Source: RGIG9115 sp045603225
Lineage (GTDB): Bacteria > Bacillota > Clostridia > UBA1381
DNA length: 64,000 nucleotides
Direction: 5' to 3'
Assembly (NCBI GenBank): GCA_045603225.1
Contig: JAZULT010000047.1
Coordinates: 1 to 64,000, forward strand
The translations under genes were made by a program, and so were the position numbers. The notes below the pieces were generated by a model. It made no database searches. It was given only the letters and a program-made list of their open reading frames with translations, and was not told where the DNA came from. Below are positions 1 to 6,965 of the stretch, one piece after another. Each line of letters begins with the position of its first letter. The first letter of the stretch is position 1.

Positions 1-310
1 TTTCTCCTGACTTTTATGCCATTGAACTACGAACGAAACGAACCACTCGACGTACCATCGTACGACTTCGGGCAGGGATTTATGTGATTTCATCACATAA
101 ACCTTCGTTTCGTCCGTTCTGCACTATTTTTTTACATCCCCTAGTGAAATCCGATTTTTAATCGGTTGAAATTCATCCGCAGGATGAGTGAAATTGTCAC
201 CTTGTGACAGTGAAATCTGTTGCGTTGCAACAGGTTATGATGGAAATCGCAGGCGATTTCATTGAATTAATATTTTTAAGCTTCATTAAAGTGTAATTTG
301 TCGAGACAAA
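1..310. other. Intergenic region with a three-way-junction fold and hairpin array
   Basis: No gene is visible here. Positions 33-42 (ACGAAACGAA) pair with 104-113, enclosing two further hairpins: CGTAC at 51-55 with GTACG at 60-64, and TTTATGTGAT at 79-88 with ATCACATAAA at 92-101. Together they form a regular three-way junction in DNA or RNA. Next comes the motif TTTACATCCCC (131-141), then an array of short hairpins separated by GTGAAAT (144-259). The function is unknown. The junction could be the 3' end of a transcript from outside the window. Confidence 0.6.
144..259. repeat. GTGAAAT-spaced hairpin array, copy 1
   Basis: A constant 7-mer alternates with unrelated short palindromes. The 7-mer is at 144-150, 166-172 (variant TTGAAAT), 188-194 and 210-216. 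The stems are CCGATT/AATCGG, TCATCC/GGATGA, TGTCAC/GTGACA, CTGTTGC/GCAACAG and AAATCGC/GCGATTT. Stem sequences differ while the linker is conserved, so the structure rather than the sequence appears to be maintained. A second copy lies at 20693-20785. The type of element is unknown. Confidence 0.75.
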
Positions 311-319
311 TTACACTTT
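288..319 (-). terminator. Hairpin at the end of rubrerythrin
   Basis: A perfect 15-bp stem (AAAGTGTAATTTGTC with its complement, 2-nt loop) overlaps the rubrerythrin stop codon. A good T-run is lacking on the minus strand. It is therefore a strong 3' hairpin and only a probable terminator. Confidence 0.6.
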
Positions 320-907
320 ATCTGTATACGGTGCAAGCTCGAGACGGATAAAATATCCCTTATCGTGCTGACACACGGGACAAATCTGCGGAACTTCCTT
401 TCCGTCATATACATGACCGCAGTTAAGGCACATCCACTTGCATTGAACATCTGAAACGAACAGCTTGTTTTGTTCGAGAAGCTCTGCAAACTTCTTGAAT
501 CTGTCACCGTGGATTTTTTCTATTTCGCCTATCATTTTGAATGAAGCGGCAACAGATGCAAAGCCTTCTTCCTGTGCCTTGGATTCGAATTCTTTATAAA
601 CTGTTTCATGTTCTTCATACTCATCATGAGCGGCAAATTTTAATAATTCAACTACAGAGTTAGTTACCTCAACCGGATATCCTCCGCAGATTTCGACACT
701 TTCTCCATTAAGCTCCTTAAGATGATTATAAAAAATCTGCGCATGTTCTTTTTCCTGACCGGCTGTAAAATTAAAAACCGCTTCAATTACATGAAGATTT
801 TGTTCTTTTGCAATACTTGCGGCAAAAGTATATCGGTTTCTTGCCTGGCTTTCTCCGGCAAATGCACGCATCAGGTTAACTTTTGTTTCACTGTTTTTAA
901 AATCCAT
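311..907 (-). CDS. rbr: Rubrerythrin
   Basis: Non-haem iron peroxidase that reduces hydrogen peroxide in the cytoplasm of anaerobes, with electrons from a rubredoxin-type centre. The N-terminal ferritin-like four-helix domain (about residues 1-150) shows the expected diiron ligands in AGESQARNRY, GQEKEHA, DEYEEHE and EIEKIHGDR. The C-terminal 40 residues carry two Cys-x2-Cys pairs (CLNC and CPVC) of the rubredoxin-like domain. Length (198 aa) is normal. I chose the ATG at 907 because AAAGGATG lies 6 nt before it; the upstream ATG at 916 overlaps that ribosome binding site. The leader can fold so as to hide the site (915-972). Confidence 0.95.
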   Translation of the reverse strand: MDFKNSETKVNLMRAFAGESQARNRYTFAASIAKEQNLHVIEAVFNFTAGQEKEHAQIFYNHLKELNGESVEICGGYPVEVTNSVVELLKFAAHDEYEEHETVYKEFESKAQEEGFASVAASFKMIGEIEKIHGDRFKKFAELLEQNKLFVSDVQCKWMCLNCGHVYDGKEVPQICPVCQHDKGYFIRLELAPYTDKV

Positions 908-914
908 AAAAAAC

Positions 915-972
915 ATCCTTTCCTATTAGCATGTTGCTTAAACTGCTTAAAAACAGTATTTGCGGAAAGGAT
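915..972 (-). promoter_or_regulatory. Inverted repeat masking the rbr ribosome binding site
   Basis: ATCCTTTCC (915-923) and GGAAAGGAT (964-972) are perfect 9-bp complements flanking about 40 nt. On the minus-strand transcript the copy nearer the gene contains the AAAGGAT Shine-Dalgarno sequence of rubrerythrin. A hairpin here would sequester it. Regulation is inferred, not shown. Confidence 0.4.
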
Positions 973-981
973 ATATTTTAT

Positions 982-1518
982 TCAGTAAAATTTGCAAATT
1001 TCAATTTTCCGAAGTCGTACGGTAAGAAGTACAGCACCGATAACAGATAATAAATCACCCGGAATCACAGCAATAAAGCAGTATGTAAAAAGAAATTCTG
1101 CACTTACAGGCTGACCGATAACATACTTACAAATAAGGTGATAATATGTTATCCCGAACAGATATATAACAGCAACACCAATCAGTCCTGCTATGAAATA
1201 TCCTTTCAGGCATGGCTTTTTTCTGCAGATAATTCCAACTGCGGCTGATGATACGATAAACCCTGTAAGATATCCGAATCGGGGATTAAGTATATAGGAA
1301 AATCCGCCCCCTGCGGAGAAAACGGGCAAACCTGCAAGACCTACAGCAATGTATATTACTGTTGAAATAATCGCCTTTTTTGTTCCAAGCAGCATCCCTG
1401 CAAGCAACACAAACAAAACCTGCAACGTAATAGAAAGGGCAGGCAGCGGTATTCTTATAAATGCACCTACGCAAATAAGTGCAGAGAACAAAGAGCATAC
1501 AGTAATGTTTTTAGTCAT
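982..1518 (-). CDS. bioY: BioY-family biotin transporter S component
   Basis: Membrane substrate-binding subunit of an energy-coupling factor (ECF) transporter that imports biotin. The 178-aa protein is almost entirely hydrophobic with about six membrane segments. It carries the family-typical stretches IPLPALSITLQVLFVLLAGMLLG near the N-terminus and GGGFSYILNPRFGYL in the middle. Length fits BioY (about 180-200 aa). CGGAG lies 7 nt before the ATG. No ECF ATPase genes are in the window, so it probably shares a housekeeping ECF module. It lies downstream of the ribosomal operon terminator and upstream of rbr on the same strand. Confidence 0.9.
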   Translation of the reverse strand: MTKNITVCSLFSALICVGAFIRIPLPALSITLQVLFVLLAGMLLGTKKAIISTVIYIAVGLAGLPVFSAGGGFSYILNPRFGYLTGFIVSSAAVGIICRKKPCLKGYFIAGLIGVAVIYLFGITYYHLICKYVIGQPVSAEFLFTYCFIAVIPGDLLSVIGAVLLTVRLRKIEICKFY

Positions 1519-1535
1519 AATTTACTCCGAAAAAA

Positions 1536-1572
1536 AGGAGGTGTAAAAAAACCGAGTTTTTTTACACCTCCT
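1536..1572 (-). terminator. Rho-independent terminator of the rpmG-rplA operon
   Basis: AGGAGGTGTAAAAAAA at 1536-1551 pairs perfectly with 1557-1572 around a 5-nt loop. On the minus strand the stem is followed by a run of eight T. It lies about 100 nt after the rplA stop and just before bioY, so it separates the two transcription units. Confidence 0.9.
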
Positions 1573-1676
1573 ACATTATTACATTCTTTTATAAAGACAG
1601 GGAATGTAGTCTTTGCATTGTTTTCAAAGACTTTGAACGATCTGCACTAAAGGCAACAGTCCCATTTTTAAAATTA

Positions 1677-2372
1677 TTAGTTACCAAGCTTAGCGCTATT
1701 AACCTTAATACCAGGTCCCATTGTTGATGTAACAACAACGCTCTTAAGGTACTGACCTTTAGCAGCAGCCGGCTTAGCTTTGATGATAGCATTCATAAGT
1801 GCATTGAAGTTATCAGCAAGCTTTTCAGCTCCGAATGAAGCTTTACCAATCGGGCAGTGAATGATATTTGTCTTATCAAGACGGTATTCAATCTTACCTG
1901 CTTTGATTTCGTTAACTGCTTTTGTTACGTCCATTGTAACAGTACCTGCTTTTGGTGAAGGCATAAGTCCCTTAGGACCGAGAACCTTACCGAGACGACC
2001 AACAACACCCATCATATCCGGTGTTGCAACTACAACGTCAAAATCGAACCAGTTTTCGCTCTGGATTTTTGTAACCATATCCATATCGCCTACGTAATCA
2101 GCGCCTGCAGCCTGAGCTTCGTCAGCCTTAGGACCTTTTGCAAATACGAGTACACGGGCAGATTTACCTGTTCCGTGAGGTAATACGATGGCACCTCTAA
2201 CCTGCTGATCAGCGTGTCTTGAGTCAACGCCGAGCTTAATGTGAGCTTCAACAGTTTCGTCAAACTTAGCTTTAGCTGTCTTTGTTACAAGATCCATTGC
2301 TTCAGCTGTATCATACATTTTTGATTTATCGACAAGCTTAATGCTGTCCTGATATTTCTTTCCTCTGAACAT
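1677..2372 (-). CDS. rplA: 50S ribosomal protein L1
   Basis: Binds 23S rRNA and forms the mobile L1 stalk at the ribosomal E site; in many bacteria it also represses translation of its own operon. The product (231 aa) starts MFRGKKYQDS and contains the L1 hallmarks LPHGTGK, GDMDMVTKIQ, VVATPDMMGVVGRLGKVLGP and KAGKIEYR. AAAGGAGG lies 7 nt before the chosen ATG; an in-frame upstream ATG lies before the ribosome binding site and was rejected. It is the last gene of the operon. The genes for L10 and L7/L12, which usually follow, are missing. Confidence 0.97.
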   Translation of the reverse strand: MFRGKKYQDSIKLVDKSKMYDTAEAMDLVTKTAKAKFDETVEAHIKLGVDSRHADQQVRGAIVLPHGTGKSARVLVFAKGPKADEAQAAGADYVGDMDMVTKIQSENWFDFDVVVATPDMMGVVGRLGKVLGPKGLMPSPKAGTVTMDVTKAVNEIKAGKIEYRLDKTNIIHCPIGKASFGAEKLADNFNALMNAIIKAKPAAAKGQYLKSVVVTSTMGPGIKVNSAKLGN

Positions 2373-2436
2373 TTCATATCCTCCTTTGTGGTCAGACAAG
2401 GTTTTAAGACCTCTCCCACTTATTCTTAGCTATTCC

Positions 2437-2862
2437 TTATTCTTCTACCAATACACCCATGCTTCTTGCAGTACCTGCAATCATGCTCATGGCTGCTTCA
2501 ACGCTTGCTGCATTAAGATCCGGCATTTTCTGCTCAGCTATTGCCTGCAAATCAGCCTTTTTAAGTGTAGCAACTTTTGTTTTGTTAGGAACGCCTGAAC
2601 CACTTTGGATATTACATGCCTTTTTGATTAAAACGGCAGCCGGCGGTGTCTTTGTCACGAATGAGAAAGAACGGTCAGCATACACTGTAATAACAACAGG
2701 GATTATAAGACCTGCGTCCTTTGCTGTTTTTTCATTGAATTCCTTTGTAAACTGCATAATGTTTACACCATGCTGACCGAGAGCCGGGCCAACAGGGGGA
2801 GCCGGTGTTGCTTTTCCGGCAGGAATCTGTAATTTAATATAACCTGCAACTTTTTGAGCCAT
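2437..2862 (-). CDS. rplK: 50S ribosomal protein L11
   Basis: Binds the GTPase-associated region of 23S rRNA and takes part in factor binding and the stringent response. The product (141 aa) starts MAQKVAGYIKLQIPAGKA and contains the conserved segments PPVGPALGQHGVNIM and SFVTKTPPAAVLIKKA. Length is typical. AAGGAGG lies 8 nt upstream of the chosen ATG; the extended GTG start overlaps the Shine-Dalgarno sequence. It sits between nusG and rplA in the usual order. Confidence 0.97.
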   Translation of the reverse strand: MAQKVAGYIKLQIPAGKATPAPPVGPALGQHGVNIMQFTKEFNEKTAKDAGLIIPVVITVYADRSFSFVTKTPPAAVLIKKACNIQSGSGVPNKTKVATLKKADLQAIAEQKMPDLNAASVEAAMSMIAGTARSMGVLVEE

Positions 2863-3003
2863 AAATGGCACCTCCTTAAAAATACGTGTGGTAATTACGG
2901 GCGTATACGCCCTCCCACTGATAAACCAGAGGGATTTTCTATATAAACGGAGCTTGTCCGTCTATAACATAATAATCTGATATCACTCTTAAGCAAGAGT
3001 TTC

Positions 3004-3534
3004 TCAGTCAATAAGAGCAACCTGAGTTGCCTCAATTTCAAGAGCAACCTCTCGGTCAAACATATTAATCATTGCCTTGACCTTACCCTGCTCTTTATCA
3101 ATGCTTTCAACAATACCTGAGAAGCCTTCCATCGGACCGGACTTAACAGTAATTCTGTCGCCGGCAGAAAATCCGATTTCAGAAGGACGCACTGTTTCAA
3201 CGCCCATTTTACGGACTTCTTCATCACTTAGCGGAACCGGTTTGGATCCGGGGCCGACAAATCCGGTAACACCTCTTGTGTTTCTTACAATGTACCAGCT
3301 TTCGTCAGTCATAACCATTTTGATTACAACATAACCCGGGAACATCTTTCTTTTTACGGTTTTGGCTTCTTCCTTGTTTTCGGTTGGTACGTCGACGTCT
3401 TCGACCGGAACTTCAACTTCCATTATAAGATGCTGGAGACCACGGTTTTCGACGGATTTCTCGATATTTGCCTTAACCTTATTCTCATATCCGGAGTACG
3501 TGTGCGCCACATACCATTTTGCATCCGCTGCCAT
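3004..3534 (-). CDS. nusG: Transcription termination/antitermination factor NusG
   Basis: Binds the RNA polymerase clamp and modulates pausing, termination and coupling to translation. The 176-aa product has the N-terminal NGN domain (WYVAHTYSGYE, KRKMFPGYVVIKM, RNTRGVTGFVG) and a C-terminal KOW domain (GDRITVKSGPMEGFSGIV). GGAAGGAG precedes the chosen ATG (MAADAKWYV), removing eight residues of the longest frame. It lies 25 nt after secE in the conserved secE-nusG-rplK order. Confidence 0.96.
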   Translation of the reverse strand: MAADAKWYVAHTYSGYENKVKANIEKSVENRGLQHLIMEVEVPVEDVDVPTENKEEAKTVKRKMFPGYVVIKMVMTDESWYIVRNTRGVTGFVGPGSKPVPLSDEEVRKMGVETVRPSEIGFSAGDRITVKSGPMEGFSGIVESIDKEQGKVKAMINMFDREVALEIEATQVALID

Positions 3535-3559
3535 ATAGTTCTCCTTCCTTTCACACAAA

Positions 3560-3775
3560 TTATAACCAGTTGGTTATAGCTTGGAAAAGTTTTGTGAAGC
3601 CGATATCAAGTACTGACAGAATAACGGCAACAATAGCAATGAATACAAGAATAATACCTGTGTTATGCAAAAGTTGTGATTTTGTTGGCCATGTAGCTTT
3701 AGCAAGCTCGGTCTTTGTTTCAGCAAAAACGTTTCTCTTTTTACCGGCACTTTTTTTAGCTGTATTTTCAGCCAT
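3560..3775 (-). CDS. secE: Protein translocase subunit SecE
   Basis: Small essential membrane subunit of the SecYEG channel. The product has 71 residues: a charged N-terminus, the amphipathic segment with the SecE signature ELAKATWPTKSQL, and one C-terminal transmembrane helix (GIILVFIAIVAVILSVLDIG). This is the short single-helix form normal in Firmicutes. It sits between rpmG and nusG as expected. Confidence 0.95.
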   Translation of the reverse strand: MAENTAKKSAGKKRNVFAETKTELAKATWPTKSQLLHNTGIILVFIAIVAVILSVLDIGFTKLFQAITNWL

Positions 3776-3804
3776 AATAACACATCCTATCCTTAAATTT
3801 TAGA

Positions 3805-3954
3805 TTATTTTGTTTCTTTGTGAAGAGTATGCTTCTTACAGAATTTACAATACTTATTCATTTCTAATCTGTCAGGATCATTTTTCTTGTTCTTCATAGT
3901 ATTGTAGTTTCTCTGCTTACACTCTGAACATGCCAATGTAATTTTTACTCTCAT
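3805..3954 (-). CDS. rpmG: 50S ribosomal protein L33
   Basis: A short gene of 49 codons found by reading the gap before secE. The product starts MRVKITLACSECKQRNY and ends CKFCKKHTLHKETK. It has two Cys-x2-Cys pairs, so it is the zinc-binding (C+) form of L33. TTTGGAGG lies 9 nt before the ATG and secE follows 29 nt after the stop. It is the first gene of the operon, directly behind the promoter at 4031-4059. Confidence 0.95.
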   Translation of the reverse strand: MRVKITLACSECKQRNYNTMKNKKNDPDRLEMNKYCKFCKKHTLHKETK

Positions 3955-4030
3955 TTTGTTACACCTCCAAAAAACAGCATTTAAACAAGGTCTTTTTCAA
4001 ACATAAAAAAAGAGCCTTTTAAGCAATAAT

Positions 4031-4059
4031 ATTATATCATGCGGGGAGGCTCTTGTCAA
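4031..4059 (-). promoter_or_regulatory. Sigma-A promoter of rpmG-secE-nusG-rplK-rplA
   Basis: On the minus strand a consensus -35 TTGACA (4054-4059) and -10 TATAAT (4031-4036) are exactly 17 bp apart. The position, about 75 bp upstream of the rpmG ATG, suits the head of the operon. Confidence 0.9.
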
Positions 4060-4140
4060 GCTTTTTTTTTATTTTTATTCACATTGCGTAATTTTGTATG
4101 AAAAATATGTTGAAAAACACTTCATATAGGGCATAATATA

Positions 4141-4620
4141 TTAATTGTGCAGTGTGACAGCCGCCTTTGATATTGCCGTATGAAGTAAAATGCCCATTAC
4201 ATATGCCGAGAGTATTTCCCCTGCAAAAACAGTAAATGCGAAATACGGGTATGAACCGGGAATTCCGTATGCGAACATAAGAACGAACGGAATAAGTACT
4301 GTGTTTGAAATAACTGTCGGAATCGGTGCGACCCATTTAAGCTTCCGCAAGCAGTACGTACCTACTGCTCCTGCAAGCGTTGCAAGACTTCCTACTATTA
4401 TATTGGCGAGTACACCGTCGGTAAGAAGGTTTGCTATCAGGCATCCGACAAACAATCCCGGAATTGCCGCCGGGGTAAAGCACGGAAGAATTGTCAGTGC
4501 TTCGGACAGCCTTAGCTGTATTGCACCGTTTGCAAGTCCAAATGCATTTGACACAAAGGTCAGGATAACGTACAGTGCGGCAATAAGCGCACCTTGGGTA
4601 ATAAATAAGTTTTTTTTCAT
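4141..4620 (-). CDS. queT: QueT-family queuosine-precursor ECF transporter
   Basis: Predicted S component of an ECF transporter importing preQ1 or a related queuosine precursor. The 159-aa hydrophobic protein shows the family sequence MKKNLFITQGALIAALYVIL at the start, followed by NGAIQLRLSEALTILPCFTP and GLFVGCLIANLL. The start was set at the ATG 9 nt after GGAG; the longer frame reads through the riboswitch. The preQ1-I riboswitch in its leader supports the substrate independently. Confidence 0.93.
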   Translation of the reverse strand: MKKNLFITQGALIAALYVILTFVSNAFGLANGAIQLRLSEALTILPCFTPAAIPGLFVGCLIANLLTDGVLANIIVGSLATLAGAVGTYCLRKLKWVAPIPTVISNTVLIPFVLMFAYGIPGSYPYFAFTVFAGEILSAYVMGILLHTAISKAAVTLHN

Positions 4621-4629
4621 ATAGTACAA

Positions 4630-4672
4630 CTCCTTTAGTTTTGTTTTAGGTGAGGAAGGTTTCGAACTCACC
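4630..4672 (-). promoter_or_regulatory. preQ1-I riboswitch before queT
   Basis: On the minus strand GGTGAG (4667-4672) pairs with CTCACC (4649-4654) around the loop TTCGAAACCTTC. An A-rich tail (TAAAACAAAACTAA) runs straight into the GGAG Shine-Dalgarno sequence. Stem-loop plus A-rich tail overlapping the ribosome binding site is the preQ1 type I architecture, so ligand binding would block translation of queT. Confidence 0.88.
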
Positions 4673-4679
4673 ACTAAAT

Positions 4680-4707
4680 ATTATATCACTTTTCAGAAAA
4701 AAATCAA
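4680..4707 (-). promoter_or_regulatory. Promoter of queT
   Basis: Minus strand -35 TTGATT (4702-4707) and -10 TATAAT (4680-4685) with a 16-bp spacer. Transcription would begin just before the riboswitch. The -35 lies inside a perfect 8-bp inverted repeat (TCAGAAAA / TTTTCTGA, 4693-4719) that may also end the upstream transporter gene. Confidence 0.75.
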
Positions 4708-4726
4708 TACATTTTCTGATTATTTG

Positions 4727-5908
4727 TTATTTTTTCCGGGGAAGTGAGATGATTATGCCGAATATCATAAGTCCCAGCCATATGAGAATGAGATTTCCCC
4801 AGCCTATTGACGACACTGAATTTGCAAAAATTGTGCTTGATGCAGAAGCCGCCATATAGCTTACAAAATCAAGGAAGCCTGTTGCTCCCGAAACCATACC
4901 TGTGTCCCGGAGACTCGGACAATACCTGCTCCAGAGCATTGTTGCGGCACTGTTTGATGCCATAATGGCAAGCACCATACATGCTACATTGATAACAGGA
5001 TTTTTTATAAAATAGAGACCGAGAAAGAATACAGATGCAAGTATAAACATAAGAAGAAGTGTTCTGTCCATATTACGTCCGAGCTTTTCGTAGACGAATA
5101 CAGCCACAAATGCAGTAGCTGATATTACAAGCGTTGCCGCAGTAAACATCATGGCGGCAGTCTCGGACGTATATCCGAGATGCTGTGAAAAATATGTAGG
5201 CATCCAGAACACTACGGTTGTTCGAATCACTCCGGTTATTATTGAAATTAAGGTGAATTTTATTATTCTGTGTTTTATAAGTATGCGTATTCCGCCGCCT
5301 TTGCCTTTTTCGGGCTTGTACTGATTGTATTTTACTATTCCCTTTTTCTCAAATCCGATGAAGAAAAAGAAGCTTGCTGCTGCCATGATAAAAAGAATAA
5401 TACTGCTCAGTGCAAATACGCTTTGCCATTTTGGAATCAAAGCTGCCGCAAGTCCGGCTGTTGGCGAGCCGAAGAACGATGCAAATGTATAACCGAGAGA
5501 ACAGCGTGTGGCATATATCGGCTCTGTATTTTCCGCAACAACCTTTGTCATAGGTCCATATATCATTGAAAGGAAGAATCCTGTCATACCATAAATTATC
5601 ATAGCGGCAGACGGGTATCCCGATAAAAAGGAAAACATAAGGTTCGTTACACCTGCCATCAAAAGTCCGATGCTTATCATGTACCTTGCCTTTATCTTAT
5701 CACCTATTGCACCGTTTATAAGCTGTCCTACTGCATAAAATATGAAGTAAACGGAGGATACCTTTCCAATATATTCGGTTGTAAATCCGCCGCCTGATAT
5801 CATTTGCGGTGTGACGGTGCTGAGAATATTTCTTGCAAAATATACTGCCAGATACGATACGGAACAAAGAGTTCCTATTAATACGGCATTTTTAACTTTA
5901 CTGTTCAT
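4727..5908 (-). CDS. MFS transporter, organophosphate/phosphate antiporter-like
   Basis: Major facilitator superfamily carrier of 393 aa with twelve predicted membrane helices. The N-terminal half shows the pattern YFARNILSTVTPQM and, in the loop between helices 2 and 3, GQLINGAIGDKIKARYMISIG. These resemble the GlpT/UhpT (organophosphate:phosphate antiporter) branch. The substrate cannot be read from sequence. AAGGAG precedes the ATG. The gene follows the RpiR regulator by 12 nt and is probably its target; RpiR proteins usually sense sugar phosphates, which fits such a carrier. Confidence 0.8.
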   Translation of the reverse strand: MNSKVKNAVLIGTLCSVSYLAVYFARNILSTVTPQMISGGGFTTEYIGKVSSVYFIFYAVGQLINGAIGDKIKARYMISIGLLMAGVTNLMFSFLSGYPSAAMIIYGMTGFFLSMIYGPMTKVVAENTEPIYATRCSLGYTFASFFGSPTAGLAAALIPKWQSVFALSSIILFIMAAASFFFFIGFEKKGIVKYNQYKPEKGKGGGIRILIKHRIIKFTLISIITGVIRTTVVFWMPTYFSQHLGYTSETAAMMFTAATLVISATAFVAVFVYEKLGRNMDRTLLLMFILASVFFLGLYFIKNPVINVACMVLAIMASNSAATMLWSRYCPSLRDTGMVSGATGFLDFVSYMAASASSTIFANSVSSIGWGNLILIWLGLMIFGIIISLPRKK

Positions 5909-5920
5909 TTGTCTTTCTCC

Positions 5921-6772
5921 TTAATCTGCTATACTGTGTGAATTGAGTATTTCCCGCATTTCTATATAACGCTTTTCACCATTTTCATCTATCCTGCTTC
6001 CTATATAAGAGCATATTGCATCAGTAAGAGCGAGCTGTGAAAGACGTATTTCCGAGCTTTTTTCACTTAAAGAGTTTCCGCTTGATGCCGCAATCAAAAC
6101 CTCGTCCGAAAGTTTTGCAAGCGGTGAATATCCATTCCCGGTAAGGGCAATCGCATAAGCACCTTTTTCTTTGGCTATTTTTACGGGATCGATTATATCC
6201 TTCGTTTCCCCGGAACTTGATACAGCAATAACAACACAGTCACTGTCAAGCATTGATGCGGAAACAGAGCATGTCAGAATATCGCTTACGAATGTTGCAG
6301 GGACACCAATCTGAAGAAGCTGGTAGCAAAAATCTGTTGCAACTGCCGCAGAACGGTAAACACCGTATATTTCTATTTTTTTTGCAGACAGAATTTTATC
6401 CGTTATTTTTCTGAGTGAGCTTTCCTTGTTGATTTCAGTTGTATATTTAAGTGCATTTCTGCTGTTTTCGGTTGTTTTCCTGAGGGCATCGGTTATTGTA
6501 TCGTTTTCCTCAATAATTGTGTATGATTCAGGCATAAAATCCCGCATTGCTCCTGCGATACGAAGTTTTAATGCCGGGAACCCTCCACCTGCAAATTTTT
6601 TTGAGAAATTTATAATACTTCCCTGAGATACATCTGTTTCGTGTGCAAGTCCGGGAAGCGTGTATGTGATAAACTTCTGAGGATTGTCAAGAATGGTCTC
6701 TGTAATTTTTCTTTCCACACCGCTCATGTATGGCATATCGCTTTTCAGGCGGCTAAACAGATTTTCAGACAT
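5921..6772 (-). CDS. MurR/RpiR-family regulator
   Basis: Transcription factor of 283 aa. The N-terminal helix-turn-helix covers about residues 1-75 (LAHETDVSQGSIINFSKKFAGGGFPALK). The C-terminal SIS sugar-phosphate-binding domain contains EIYGVYRSAAVATDFCYQL and VIAVSSSGETKDII. I chose the ATG preceded by AAAGGAG at 7 nt, giving a start MSENLFSRLK. It has its own promoter (6820-6848) and is cotranscribed with the transporter gene. The effector is presumably a phosphorylated sugar; its identity is unknown. Confidence 0.88.
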   Translation of the reverse strand: MSENLFSRLKSDMPYMSGVERKITETILDNPQKFITYTLPGLAHETDVSQGSIINFSKKFAGGGFPALKLRIAGAMRDFMPESYTIIEENDTITDALRKTTENSRNALKYTTEINKESSLRKITDKILSAKKIEIYGVYRSAAVATDFCYQLLQIGVPATFVSDILTCSVSASMLDSDCVVIAVSSSGETKDIIDPVKIAKEKGAYAIALTGNGYSPLAKLSDEVLIAASSGNSLSEKSSEIRLSQLALTDAICSYIGSRIDENGEKRYIEMREILNSHSIAD

Positions 6773-6819
6773 TTTTATTCTCCTTTGAATTTTTCTCATT
6801 TTAGTTTCATTCATGAGTG

Positions 6820-6848
6820 AGTATATCACAATGACGTGGATTTGTCAA
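6820..6848 (-). promoter_or_regulatory. Promoter of the rpiR-MFS operon
   Basis: Minus strand -35 TTGACA (6843-6848), 17-bp spacer, -10 TATACT (6820-6825), about 45 bp upstream of the regulator start. Confidence 0.85.
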
Positions 6849-6916
6849 GAAGAATACTTAATTCTGTGTTTATTTACAATAAAACTTGTATTTACAGAAA
6901 AAAATTACACTAAAAA

Positions 6917-6956
6917 AGACAATGTCATTAACTTAACAGGGTTAATGACATTGTCT
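6917..6956 (-). terminator. Hairpin after the LysR gene, repeat-related
   Basis: AGACAATGTCATTAAC (6917-6932) pairs perfectly with 6941-6956. On the minus strand it is followed by a T-run, so it can end transcription of the lysR gene 10 nt earlier. The stem contains AATGTCATTAAC, the terminal sequence of the repeat at 62810-62892, so this terminator seems derived from a collapsed copy of that element. Confidence 0.75.
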
Positions 6957-6965
6957 AAAAATGTT

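Noticed and set aside
144..259. CRISPR-like array
   Set aside because: The constant unit is only 7 nt, the variable parts are self-complementary hairpins rather than spacers, and no cas genes are present.
4649..4672. tRNA T-arm-like sequence GGTTTCGAACTCACC
   Set aside because: There is no acceptor stem, D-arm or anticodon arm around it; the region fits the preQ1-I riboswitch before queT instead.
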